A DNA stretch of 64,000 nucleotides from Halomicrobium salinisoli (lineage in GTDB: Archaea > Halobacteriota > Halobacteria > Halobacteriales > Haloarculaceae): the NCBI RefSeq assembly GCF_020405185.1, contig NZ_CP084463.1, forward strand, positions 2,418,001-2,482,000, written 5' to 3'. Made by a program: the position numbers and the translations under genes. Positions 16,295-25,257 of the stretch are shown here, one piece after another (positions within the stretch are counted from its first letter, which is position 1; every line of letters begins with the position of its first letter). The notes under the pieces are model-generated. The model was not told the DNA's origin. It saw only the letters and a list, made by a program, of their open reading frames with translations, and ran no database searches.

Positions 16295-16420
16295 TCACCG
16301 CCTGTCGACGACGGCCTGAGTGGCCGACCTCACCCTCGGTCGACGACGGCCCGAGTGACCGTTCTCACCCTCGGTCGACGACGGCCTGAGCGGCCGCCGT
16401 CACCGCCTGTCGACGACGGC
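16295..16420. repeat. Four-copy 35-bp tandem repeat derived from the HPP-USP gene 3' end
   Basis: The core tcaccgcctgtcgacgacgg or its variant tcaccctcggtcgacgacgg starts at 16295, 16330, 16365 and 16400, an exact period of 35 bases (21 conserved plus 14 variable). The copy at 16400 is the end of the minus-strand gene, encoding AVVDRR-stop. The other three repeat the same terminal codons and TGA downstream. The first and last copies share the cgcctg variant and the middle two share ccctcg. Confidence 0.92.
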
Positions 16421-17845
16421 GACGTCGGCGTCGAGGTCCCGGATCCGCTCGAACGTCGGCGGCGCGATCAGCCGCGAGGCGGCGCTGCGGTCCCGGCTCG
16501 CGCCCATGAACACCAGGTCGTAGCGGTCGGCCTCGTCGGTGAGGAACGACTCGATCGACGCGCGTGCGACGCGGGTCTCGATCGGCGCGTCGAAGGGATC
16601 GACGAGGTCGGCGAGCATCTCCTCCGCCCGCCGCCGGCTCGCGTCGGACCGGACGCAGGTGGCGACGCTGACGCGGCCGGACTGCCCGGCCAGCCGCTGG
16701 GCGAAGTCGACCATGCTGTGGGCGACGTCGCTCGTGGAGCGAACGGGGACGAGGATTCTCCGCCAGCCGCGGCGGTCCCCGGCCGATCGGTGGACCAGCA
16801 CGTCCACGTCGGCCCGGAACAGGTCGCGGATCCAGCCGGCGAGCTTCCCGTGGCGGGCCTCGTAGGGCGCGGCGACGAGGTCGCAGTTCGTCCGCCGGGC
16901 GGCCTCGCGGATCGTCGCGCTCACGTCGCCGCCGGCGTCGGCGACGACCACCTGGCAGGGGACGCCCGCCTTCGTCTCGATGTCGCGGGCCCGCTTCTCG
17001 ATGGCGTCGACCGCCGCGGCGACCTCGTCGTCCCCCTCAGCTGCCGGTTCGCCCTCGACGTCCGTCGGGAGCCGGACGGCGCCGTCGGCCGCGAGGCGGG
17101 TCCGCTCCGCCGTCGCTCGCTCGGACCCGTCGACGAGGTCCAGCAGCACGACCTTGCCGGCGTCGTGTGCGGCCGCCAGCCGCGCGGCAAGCATCGCCGT
17201 CGCGTCCGGTCGGCGACCACGCAGCGGCACGAGGACGTGGTCGTCGCCGTGCAGCGAGTGATAGAGGAACTGCGCCCGGCGCTCGTAGACGTTGCGCCGC
17301 CAGAGGAGGAAGACGCCGGCGACCAGCAGCGACGCGCCGAGCACGGTGACGACGAAGGTCACCCGCTGGCCGCGGGGCACCAGCAGGCCGAGCAGCGCGG
17401 CCGAGTAGGCCGAGGGCTCCTCGACGGAGAACAGCCAGGTGACCGCGCCGGCCAGCAGCGTCGCCAGCGCGGCCTCGAAGGGGATCGCCTCAAGCGCCCC
17501 GGTCGACGCGCCGGGCAGCAAGAGGTCCGACGCCGTCGCGGCGATCAGCCCGCAGACGGCGCCGACGGTCAGGCCGCCGACGAACCGGACCGGCGAGGCG
17601 TACTTCCCCTTGGGATCGGTAAAGAGCGTGTAGCTGCCGGCCGCCAGCGGCGGGAACAGCAGGAAGGACAGCTCCTCCAGCTGCATCGAGAGGTAGGTGA
17701 CCAGGGCGACGAGCAGCGGGACGAACAGGAGGGCGGAGACGTGGACGACCGCGCTGGTCGTCTCCAGCCAGGCCCGCAGGTCTCGCACCTCTCGGCGCTC
17801 GAGCCGCCGGAGCCGCCGCAGGGCCGCCCGCGCCCGGTCGCGCAT
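16400..17845 (-). CDS. HPP-family membrane protein fused to universal stress protein domains
   Basis: A 481-residue fusion. Residues about 30-195 hold five or so membrane segments in an HPP-type domain (LLFPPLAAGSYTLFTDPKGK). Residues about 205-481 are cytoplasmic USP-like repeats: the first begins VLVPLRGRRPDATAMLAARL, the second RILVPVRSTSDVAHSMVDFA. HPP proteins have been linked to nitrite/anion transport in plants and cyanobacteria, and USP domains bind nucleotides, so a nucleotide-gated transporter is possible. The glycine-rich ATP loop of USPs is only partly kept (FMGASRDRSAAS). The 3' end is repeated in tandem downstream. Confidence 0.75.
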   Translation of the reverse strand: MRDRARAALRRLRRLERREVRDLRAWLETTSAVVHVSALLFVPLLVALVTYLSMQLEELSFLLFPPLAAGSYTLFTDPKGKYASPVRFVGGLTVGAVCGLIAATASDLLLPGASTGALEAIPFEAALATLLAGAVTWLFSVEEPSAYSAALLGLLVPRGQRVTFVVTVLGASLLVAGVFLLWRRNVYERRAQFLYHSLHGDDHVLVPLRGRRPDATAMLAARLAAAHDAGKVVLLDLVDGSERATAERTRLAADGAVRLPTDVEGEPAAEGDDEVAAAVDAIEKRARDIETKAGVPCQVVVADAGGDVSATIREAARRTNCDLVAAPYEARHGKLAGWIRDLFRADVDVLVHRSAGDRRGWRRILVPVRSTSDVAHSMVDFAQRLAGQSGRVSVATCVRSDASRRRAEEMLADLVDPFDAPIETRVARASIESFLTDEADRYDLVFMGASRDRSAASRLIAPPTFERIRDLDADVAVVDRR

Positions 17846-17947
17846 ACCCCTCGCTTGCCCGACGGGCGGCTTAAATCCGGGGGCGACGCCCGCGGCGGTA
17901 CGTCCGGGCCGCCGTGAACGCCGGCCCGGCTCGCCCTCGCGCCCCCG

Positions 17948-18673
17948 CTACAGCGTCGTGGTCGCGTCCAGCGTCAGCTGAATCGCGCGCTCGACGTTGT
18001 TCTTCGCCTTCTCCGGAAGCTCCTCGTCCTCCGTCTCGCCCTTCTGGGTGCCCTCGACGAGGTTGCCGTCGACGGTGCAGATGGCGCCGGCGCGCAGGCC
18101 CTTCCGGCGGGCCAGCGAGAAGACGGCCGCGGCCTCCATCTCGACGGCGAGCATACCGGCCGCCTCCCAGTCGTCGACGTACTCGTCGGTCTCGGCGTAG
18201 AAAGCGTCGTCAGTGGCGACCGGGCCGACGTGGACGTCCTCGCCTGCGTCTTCAGCGCCATCGACGAGCGCGGACAGGACCTCGTAGTCGGCGACGGCGG
18301 GGTACTCGGCGGCCTCGTAGCGCTTCGTGGTGCCCTCGTCCTTGGCGGCGGCGGTGGCCACCACCATGTCGCCGATCTCGATGCCCTCCTGGAGCGCGCC
18401 CGTCGTCCCGACGCGGACGAACGTCTCCACGCCGACGGCGGCGAGCTCCTCGACGGCGATGGCCGCCGAGGGCGCGCCGATGCCCGTCGAACAGATCGTC
18501 AGCTCCCGGCCCTCGTAGGTGGCGTTGACGACCTTGTACTCGCGGTTCTCGGCGACCGTCTCACTGTCGTCACAGCGGTCCGCGATCCGGTCGACGCGGC
18601 CGGGGTCGCCCGGGACGAGCGCGAGGTCGGTCAGATCGCCCGGTTCCACCAGGAGGTGTGGCTGCTTGGCCAT
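17948..18673 (-). CDS. udp: Nucleoside phosphorylase (uridine phosphorylase type)
   Basis: A 241-residue PNP/UDP-family enzyme: phosphate-site motif LVPGDPGRVDRIA at 18-30, IGAPSAAIAVEEL, VRVGTTGALQEG (catalytic-site Thr/Gly), and the nucleoside-binding AGMLAVEMEAAAVFSLA. It phosphorolyses nucleosides to base plus ribose-1-phosphate. Uridine phosphorylase is the nearest type by eye, but purine substrates cannot be excluded. deoC, 2.4 kb away, would act on deoxyribose phosphates from the same salvage route. It is divergent from the phosphatase-fold gene at 18816. Confidence 0.85.
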   Translation of the reverse strand: MAKQPHLLVEPGDLTDLALVPGDPGRVDRIADRCDDSETVAENREYKVVNATYEGRELTICSTGIGAPSAAIAVEELAAVGVETFVRVGTTGALQEGIEIGDMVVATAAAKDEGTTKRYEAAEYPAVADYEVLSALVDGAEDAGEDVHVGPVATDDAFYAETDEYVDDWEAAGMLAVEMEAAAVFSLARRKGLRAGAICTVDGNLVEGTQKGETEDEELPEKAKNNVERAIQLTLDATTTL

Positions 18674-18779
18674 GTCCGGGTGGTCGCCGCCTGGCTACCT
18701 AAAGCCCTCCCGTCGCTGTGCGTCCGTCGTGGGAACGTACCAGACGGTGGCGACGTGGCTGCGAGGAAATCCCTAGCAT

Positions 18780-18814
18780 CGATGTCATGATGCTGCGCTG
18801 CCCCCATGACATCG
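18780..18814. promoter_or_regulatory. Perfect 10-bp inverted repeat abutting the 18816 start codon
   Basis: cgatgtcatg (18780-18789) and catgacatcg (18805-18814) are exact complements with a 15-base spacer, ending one base before the ATG at 18816. If the transcript is leaderless this overlaps the core promoter and start and would suit a dimeric repressor. If there is a leader, the RNA could fold and hide the start. Confidence 0.55.
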
Positions 18815-18815
18815 T

Positions 18816-19826
18816 ATGACGCTGGTCGTGCTCGGCTGGGACGCACTGGACGCGGAACTGCTGGCAACGTACGAGCTGACGGACGCCTTCGGGTCCGCCG
18901 TCACCGAGGTCGACACGTTCGACAACCCGATCCTGGAGAAGCCGCACACGAACGAAGTGTGGCCCAGCATCGTCACCGGCCGGCCGCCGGCGGAGACCGG
19001 CATCAGGGCCCTCTCGGCCGACGAGGGCACCGAGTGGGAGAACCCCATCGTCGACGCCATCACCGACGTCGGTAGCAACTTCGTCCCCGACTCGATGCAG
19101 CAGGACGTCGGCCGGCTGCTGACGAACCTGGGCGTCGAGCGCGACAGCAAGACGGCCGACTACTACGACGAACAGGGACTGGAGACGCTGTTCGACGGCC
19201 GGCGGTCGCTCTCGCTGGCCGTCCCGAACTACCGGACCGACGCCGACCGCGACCTCGGGCTGGCGTTCGACCGGGGGGCCCAGCTGTCGGGCTACCTCAG
19301 CATCGAGGAGGGCGACGACGGCGAGAGCCACGAGCCGACGGTCCCGATCCACCGCCTCGACGAGGTCGTCGCCGGCCAGGCCGGCAAGAAGATCGGCGTC
19401 GTCCGCCAGGCCGTCCAGCGGCGGTACGACGTGGTCTTCGCGTGGCTGGGCTATCTGGACACGATCGGACACATCGCTCCGGTGGTCGAGGAGGCCGGCT
19501 ACCAGCGGCGCCACTACGAGCAGGCCGCCCGCTGGACCAACGAGATCGCGACCCAGATCGGCGAGGGCGACACGCTCGTCTGCGTCTCCGACCACGGCCT
19601 GCGGGGCGGCGACCACACCCACGCCGCGACGCTGGCCAGCGACGACCCCGACGTCGTCGAGCGCGTCGAGAGCGTCCTCGACGTGAAAGAGGCGCTCGAC
19701 GACGTCGCGCCGGCACGGGACGGCAGCGAGCCCGACGTCTCCGAACGCCATCGTTACGAGGGGGCCACGGCCGACCGATCGGCCACCGACGTCCGCGACC
19801 AGCTACAGGACCTCGGCTACCTCTGA
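18816..19826 (+). CDS. Alkaline-phosphatase-superfamily (type I phosphodiesterase-like) protein
   Basis: A 336-residue soluble protein starting MTLVVLGWDALDAEL (metal-binding Asp at residue 9). The nucleophile region is NEVWPSIVTGRPPAETGIRAL, then DTIGHIAP (Asp/His ligands) and VCVSDHGLRGGDHTHAA near the end, the metal-ligand order of nucleotide pyrophosphatase/phosphodiesterase-type alkaline phosphatase folds. There is no signal peptide, so it acts in the cytoplasm. Substrate unknown; a phosphoester, sulfate ester or nucleotide is possible. The TAC/CTC C-terminus LQDLGYL is short and hydrophobic. Confidence 0.75.
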   Translation: MTLVVLGWDALDAELLATYELTDAFGSAVTEVDTFDNPILEKPHTNEVWPSIVTGRPPAETGIRALSADEGTEWENPIVDAITDVGSNFVPDSMQQDVGRLLTNLGVERDSKTADYYDEQGLETLFDGRRSLSLAVPNYRTDADRDLGLAFDRGAQLSGYLSIEEGDDGESHEPTVPIHRLDEVVAGQAGKKIGVVRQAVQRRYDVVFAWLGYLDTIGHIAPVVEEAGYQRRHYEQAARWTNEIATQIGEGDTLVCVSDHGLRGGDHTHAATLASDDPDVVERVESVLDVKEALDDVAPARDGSEPDVSERHRYEGATADRSATDVRDQLQDLGYL

Positions 19827-19891
19827 GCGGTCCGTCGCGACCGCCAGCGGGCGCCGCCCCGGGCCCACCCGAATAGCTATTGTCTGTCGTG

Positions 19892-19903
19892 GTGAACGTT
19901 CAC
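19892..19903. promoter_or_regulatory. 12-bp perfect palindrome before the 56-residue gene
   Basis: gtgaacgttcac at 19892-19903 ends two bases before the ATG at 19906. A second short palindrome (atagctat, 19873-19880) lies 12 bases upstream at the expected TATA position. This is a plausible operator-promoter pair. Confidence 0.4.
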
Positions 19904-19905
19904 GT

Positions 19906-20076
19906 ATGCCGGAACTCGAGGTCCTGCTCAGAACGGACGCGGGCGTGGAGACGTACGTGGTCGAAGGCGAACTCAAGCGCCCGGGCCCGGCCGTCGAGGC
20001 GGCCCGCGAGGCGGCGACGGAGGACGGCCACGACGAGGTGAGCCTTGAGACGGTACGGCTCGCGGAACCAGCGTAG
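19906..20076 (+). CDS. Small acidic protein, 56 residues, unknown function
   Basis: An open frame from ATG 19906 to TAG 20074-20076. The product starts MPELEVLLRTDAGVETYVV, continues EGELKRPGPAVEAAREAATE and ends SLETVRLAEPA. Codon use is like its neighbours (strong G/C third positions), and there is a palindrome plus TATA-like signal just ahead. The predicted beta-strand/helix pattern suggests a compact fold. I do not recognise the family. It sits between the phosphatase-fold gene and the convergent DUF63 gene. Confidence 0.6.
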   Translation: MPELEVLLRTDAGVETYVVEGELKRPGPAVEAAREAATEDGHDEVSLETVRLAEPA

Positions 20077-20100
20077 TCGGGACGGCCGCCGACACCCCGT

Positions 20101-20931
20101 CTACGCCGTCGTCAGGAACAGGAAGAGGTTGTTCGTCGCCGGACCGAGGCCGACCGCGGTGATGACCGAGAGCAGCAGCGTCGCCTCGACGGGCTCGTCG
20201 TCGACGTAGCGGTTGAAGCCGACGACGACGATGGTCGCGACGAACAGCTTCACGACGACGAACAGCCACCCGACGCCGGCGGTCTGGGCGGTGGGGAACT
20301 GCGCCGCGACCTCCATGATCAGCCGGGGGAGCGGGGAGCGCTCGGTGACCCCCAGGACGTCGACGCCGATCGCCGTCGAGATGCCGTCCAGCGCGTGGGC
20401 GAACACGACCACCGGGCCGACGTACCGCGTCCGGTAGAAGATGGGCGTCCGCCAGAGGCTGATCCCGGCGACGATCAGGACCGTCTGGAAGGTCGCGGCC
20501 ACGACGGCGACGGCCGGCCACAGCGGCTCGACGTCGCCGGCCTCGCTGGCCCGCCAGACGGCCACCACGAACAGGACCGTCAGCACGCCCGTCCCGACGA
20601 GCCCCAGGTTCCGATCGACGTTGTCGGCCCGCCGCCCCAGCACGTCCACCGCCATCACGAACAGCCAGGCGAGCCCGGTCACCACGAACGTGGTCAGGTA
20701 GACCGCCGGCGCGCCGAAGAGTGGCTCCGCGGCCGCCGGGTACGCGCCCAGCTGGTGGAAGGCGTGCAGCGCCCCGCCGACGGCCATCCAGGGGGCCAGC
20801 GCCACGGCCGTCGTCTGCGAGACGGGCGGCTCGACCGCGACCAGAAACCCCGCGACCAGCAGTACTACCCCGACGAGGATGGCGAGGTACGGCAGCGGCG
20901 GCAGCGCGAAACCCGACGGGAGCACGAGCAT
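20101..20931 (-). CDS. DUF63 family membrane protein
   Basis: A 276-residue integral membrane protein with about eight hydrophobic segments. The DUF63 signature region is FAHALDGISTAIGVDVLG (about residues 180-197), followed by ERSPLPRLIMEVAAQF. DUF63 proteins are archaeal membrane proteins of unknown function. A run gggaaaaaagcttcc at about 20956-20970 (TATA-like cttttttccc on the minus strand) lies about 30 bases before the ATG at 20931, giving a near-leaderless transcript. It is convergent with the 56-residue gene. Confidence 0.85.
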   Translation of the reverse strand: MLVLPSGFALPPLPYLAILVGVVLLVAGFLVAVEPPVSQTTAVALAPWMAVGGALHAFHQLGAYPAAAEPLFGAPAVYLTTFVVTGLAWLFVMAVDVLGRRADNVDRNLGLVGTGVLTVLFVVAVWRASEAGDVEPLWPAVAVVAATFQTVLIVAGISLWRTPIFYRTRYVGPVVVFAHALDGISTAIGVDVLGVTERSPLPRLIMEVAAQFPTAQTAGVGWLFVVVKLFVATIVVVGFNRYVDDEPVEATLLLSVITAVGLGPATNNLFLFLTTA

Positions 20932-21107
20932 GTGGGCGAACGTGGCATCGACCCGGGAAAAAAGCTTCCGAGTGATCCGACGGGCGTCAGACGCTCTCTG
21001 CGACGAACTCGAAGCGAATGGAAGGCCGGCGAGAAATCCGCTTCCACGGCCGATCCGCGCGACGCCCCGGCGAGACGTTTACGTGGCGACCGCGCGTGGA
21101 CCTGGGC

Positions 21108-21782
21108 ATGGAGACCGTCCCCGAGCGGATCGAACACACGGTGCTGGGCCCGACGACGCGCTGGGCGGACGTCCGGCACGTACTCGACGAGGCGGCCGAC
21201 CTCGGGATGCGCGCCTGTATCCCGCCCTGCTACGTCGCCCGGGCCGACGACGAGTCCGACGTCCCGCTGGTGACAGTGATCGACTTCCCGCACGGCCAGG
21301 GGGCGCCCGAAACCGCCGCCGAAGCGGCGCGACGCGCCTGGGAGGACGGCGCCGGGGAGATCGACCTCGTCGCCAACGTGGGACGGCTGCAGGCCGGCGA
21401 GGACGACGCCGTCCGGGCGAAGATCGCCGAGGTGGTCGCCGCCGTCCCGATTCCCGTGAAGGTGATCGTCGAGGCCCCGCTGCTGTCGGAGGACGAACTC
21501 GAGCGGATCGGCGCGCTCGCGGCCGACGCCGACGCCGTCTATCTCAAGACCGCCACGGGCTTCTCGGAGGGCGGCGCGACCGTCGCCGACGTCGAGGCGC
21601 TCGCGGGGTTCCGCCCGGTCAAGGCCAGCGGCGGGATCGGCTCCTGGGAGGAGGCGGCCGCGATGTTCCGCGCCGGCGCCGAGCGGATCGGGGCCTCCAG
21701 CGGTGCGGCCATCGTCCGCGAGTGGCGCGACGCCGGAGAGCCGAGCCTGGCGGCGGTGCGGTCGGACGGCGACGGGCGCTGA
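21108..21782 (+). CDS. deoC: Deoxyribose-phosphate aldolase
   Basis: A 224-residue TIM-barrel class I aldolase that splits 2-deoxyribose-5-phosphate to glyceraldehyde-3-phosphate and acetaldehyde. Signatures: [15 protein letters not shown] at 7-21, [26 protein letters not shown], the Schiff-base lysine in [13 protein letters not shown] and the second active-site lysine in [12 protein letters not shown] at 21108 is preferred over an in-frame ATG 90 bases upstream, as the protein then begins at the conserved core and a TATA-like cgagacgttt (21071-21080) precedes it by about 30 bases. It works with nucleoside phosphorylase in nucleoside catabolism. Confidence 0.92.
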   Translation: METVPERIEHTVLGPTTRWADVRHVLDEAADLGMRACIPPCYVARADDESDVPLVTVIDFPHGQGAPETAAEAARRAWEDGAGEIDLVANVGRLQAGEDDAVRAKIAEVVAAVPIPVKVIVEAPLLSEDELERIGALAADADAVYLKTATGFSEGGATVADVEALAGFRPVKASGGIGSWEEAAAMFRAGAERIGASSGAAIVREWRDAGEPSLAAVRSDGDGR

Positions 21783-21863
21783 GGAGGACGTCGGTCCGCG
21801 ATAGCACCTGTCGAACCGTTGTCGGACCGCGCCCGTTTTCCCTCTCAAGCCCCGATTGTGCGT

Positions 21864-22040
21864 GTGACCCCTCCTGAACCGAGCGCACCCCGCGAGGTCG
21901 AGGATCTCAGGAGCCGTAGCTTCCAGATCACCGTCGACGACGGTCGCGACTCCTTCTTCGCGCTCAGCATCGAGGACGAGACCAACGACGACGCGTGGCT
22001 GATGTCGGACACCGTCCGGGCGCTCGAGAACATGCGGTAA
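21864..22040 (+). CDS. Small haloarchaeal protein (DUF7331-like), 58 residues
   Basis: A short acidic protein read from a GTG start at 21864: it begins MTPPEPSAPREVEDL, has SFQITVDDGRDSFFALSIED in the middle and ends LMSDTVRALENMR. The pattern (short disordered head, amphipathic core, Trp-containing tail) matches a widespread small haloarchaeal family that I recall as DUF7331 (unchecked). An in-frame ATG at 21819 would add a basic, unconserved-looking extension. Function unknown. Confidence 0.55.
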   Translation: MTPPEPSAPREVEDLRSRSFQITVDDGRDSFFALSIEDETNDDAWLMSDTVRALENMR

Positions 22041-22146
22041 GCACCCGGCGGGAGCAGGCGACGGACGCGAGTCCCGACCAGCGCCGCCGCTCGTCGGCTC
22101 CGATCCGTCGCGCTTTAGGCCGCGCGCCCGAAGACACGTGTACGCG

Positions 22147-23409
22147 ATGGCCCGCTACCACATCGAGACGTACGGATGCACCTCCAACCGCGGGGAGTCC
22201 CAGGAGATAGAGCGGGCGCTCCGCGACGGGGGTCACCATCCGGCCGACGGTCCCGGGGAGGCAGACGTCGCCATCCTCAACACCTGCACCGTCGTCGAGA
22301 AGACGGAGCGCAACATGCTCCGGCGGGCCGAGGAACTCGACGAGGAGACGCCCGGTGACCTCGTGATCACGGGCTGCATGGCGCTGGCCCAGGGCGAGCA
22401 GTTCCGCGAGGAGGGCGTCGACGCCGAGATCCTCCACTGGGACGACGTCCCACAGCACGTCCTCAACGGGGAGTGCCCGACCGTGACGCCGGACACCGAG
22501 ACGGTGCTTGACGGCGTCGTCGGCATCCTCCCCATCGCCCGCGGGTGCATGAGCGACTGCTCGTACTGCATCACGAAGAAGGCGACCGGTCAGATCGAGT
22601 CGCCCTCCGTCGAGGAGAACGTCGAGAAGGCCCGCGCGCTGGTCCACGCCGGCGCGAAGGAGATCCGCATCACCGGCCAGGACACCGGCGTCTACGGCTG
22701 GGACCGCAACCAGGGCGAGAGCCTCCTGCCCGAACTCCTGGACCGGATCTGCACCGAGATCGACGGCGAGTTCCGGGTGCGCGTCGGCATGGCCAACCCC
22801 AAGGGCGTCCACGGCGTCCGCGAGGAACTCGCTCGGGTCTTCGCCGAGCACGACGAACTGTACAACTTCCTGCACGCGCCCGTCCAGTCCGGCAGCGACG
22901 ACGTCCTCGCCGACATGCGCCGCCAGCACGCCGTGGCGGAGTACGTCGAGGTCGTCGAGACCTTCGACGACCACCTCGACTACTGGACCCTGTCGACGGA
23001 CTTCATCGTCGGCTTCCCCAGCGAGACCGACCGCGACTTCCAGCAGTCGATGGCGCTCCTGCGGGAGACCCGCCCCGAGAAGATCAACGTCACCCGCTTC
23101 TCGAAGCGCCCCGGCACCGACGCCGCCGACATGAAGGGCCTGGGCGGCCAGACCAAGAAGGACCGCTCGAAGGCCATGACCGACCTCAAGATGGACGTGA
23201 CGGGGGAAGCCTACGAGTCGATGATCGGCCGCGAGAGCGAGGTCCTGCTCGTCGAGGACGGCACCGACGAGTCGCTGGTCGGCTACGACGAGGCCTACCG
23301 GCAGGTCGTGATCGCCGACGCCGAGGAGCGCGGGCTGGAGGTCGGCGATGTCGTCGACTGCGAGATCACCAGCCACAACACGGTGTACGCGTTCGGCGAG
23401 CCGGTCTGA
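22147..23409 (+). CDS. tRNA t6A37 methylthiotransferase (archaeal MtaB-like, MiaB family)
   Basis: A 420-residue radical-SAM methylthiotransferase. The N-terminal UPF0004 domain has three Fe-S cysteines (C11 in ETYGCTSNRG, C47 in NTCTV, C77 in TGCMA). The radical-SAM CxxxCxxC is ARGCMSDCSYC at 131-141, and a TRAM domain fills the last 60 or so residues. The enzyme would convert t6A to ms2t6A at position 37 of ANN-decoding tRNAs. ATG at 22147 is used because a TATA-like cgctttaggc (22111-22120) puts transcription start about there, leaving a GTG at 22138 outside the message. Confidence 0.88.
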   Translation: MARYHIETYGCTSNRGESQEIERALRDGGHHPADGPGEADVAILNTCTVVEKTERNMLRRAEELDEETPGDLVITGCMALAQGEQFREEGVDAEILHWDDVPQHVLNGECPTVTPDTETVLDGVVGILPIARGCMSDCSYCITKKATGQIESPSVEENVEKARALVHAGAKEIRITGQDTGVYGWDRNQGESLLPELLDRICTEIDGEFRVRVGMANPKGVHGVREELARVFAEHDELYNFLHAPVQSGSDDVLADMRRQHAVAEYVEVVETFDDHLDYWTLSTDFIVGFPSETDRDFQQSMALLRETRPEKINVTRFSKRPGTDAADMKGLGGQTKKDRSKAMTDLKMDVTGEAYESMIGRESEVLLVEDGTDESLVGYDEAYRQVVIADAEERGLEVGDVVDCEITSHNTVYAFGEPV

Positions 23410-23461
23410 GGGTGGCGGTGACGGTGTCGCGCTATGTCTGCTTCTAAGGGGGGAAACCGCC

Positions 23462-24594
23462 CTAATCCCGCAGCGCCTCGACGGGCCGGGAGTTGGCGGC
23501 CTTCCAGGCGGGGTAGAACCCGCTGACGAAGCTCGCCAGCGTCCCGAACAGGAACCCGAGGACGGTGTAGGTGAGCGCGTCGGCCGTGAAGGCCAGCGGG
23601 TCCGACAGGAGGGCGTCGTTGATCGCCATCCCCATGAGGACGCTGAGGATCACCCCGACGACCGCGCCGACCAGTCCGAGCAGGGCCGCCTCGGCGAGCA
23701 TCAACCGGAGGACGTCGAGGCGGTGGTAGCCGACGGCGCGCATGACGCCGATCTCCTCGCGGCGCTCGATGGTGGACATGAGCATCACGTTGAGGATGCT
23801 CACGCTGGCGACCAGCAGCGAGACGCTCCCGATGCCGATCAACAGCCTGTTGAACGAGTCGATCTGCCGGTTGAACCGATCGATGGCGCTCTCGAAGTCG
23901 TTGACCTCGTAGCGCTCCTCGCGGCCGTTGAGGTTGGACTCGAGCCGCTCGGCGGCCTGGAACGCGGCCTGTGGGTCCTCGGTCCGCACGACGACCCAGC
24001 CGTACTCGCGGGCCTCGACCTGCGAGGGCGGGAGCAGGACGGCCTCGTCGGTCGAGAGGAGGCTCGACTGCCCGGACTCCTCGAGGACGCCGACGACGCG
24101 GGTGGTCGACCCGTCGATGGTGATGCTGTCGCCGGGCTGGACGCCGAGGCGGTCGGCCAGCGTCGGCCCGACGAGCGCGCGCGAGCGCCAGTCGTTCGGG
24201 AGCCGACCGTCGCGGACGTCGACGAACTCCCCGGGTTCGGAGAGGGCGTATATCGTCGCCTGGTCGGAGCCGCTGAGGCCGGACACCTCGGCGCCGTACT
24301 GACCGATGGGGTGGACGGGCGCGTCCGCGTAGCGCTCGATCTCGCTGACGTGATCGCGGTCCATGCGCTCGAAGTCGGCGTCCTCGCCGGGCGAGACGTA
24401 GACGGAGCTGGCGGTGTCGTCGAAGTTGTTCCGCAGGGACTCCTCGTAGGCGGAGCCGAACATGCCCAGCGAGGCGATGGCGATCACCCCGATGGTGATG
24501 CCGGCCGTCGCGAGGAGCGAGCGCGCCTTGGCCCGCGAGAGGTTGTGCCAGGCCAGGGCCACGAGCGGGAACCGGCGGGCGAGGCGACCGTCGA

Positions 24595-24598
<4 letters not shown>
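23462..24598 (-). CDS. ABC transporter permease (MacB/FtsX type)
   Basis: A 378-residue permease: one N-terminal membrane helix (SLLATAGITIGVIAIASLGM), a large external domain with SS..TIDGSTTRVVGVL strands (MacB periplasmic-core-like), then three C-terminal helices of the FtsX domain (IGSVSLLVASVSILNVMLMS; LVGAVVGVILSVLMG; VLGFLFGTLASFVSGFYPAW). The ending PVEALRD is typical. It overlaps the ATPase gene by ATGA. MacB-type pairs act on external or membrane substrates by mechanotransmission, not classical import. Confidence 0.88.
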
Positions 24599-25256
<658 letters not shown>

Positions 25257-25257
<1 letters not shown>

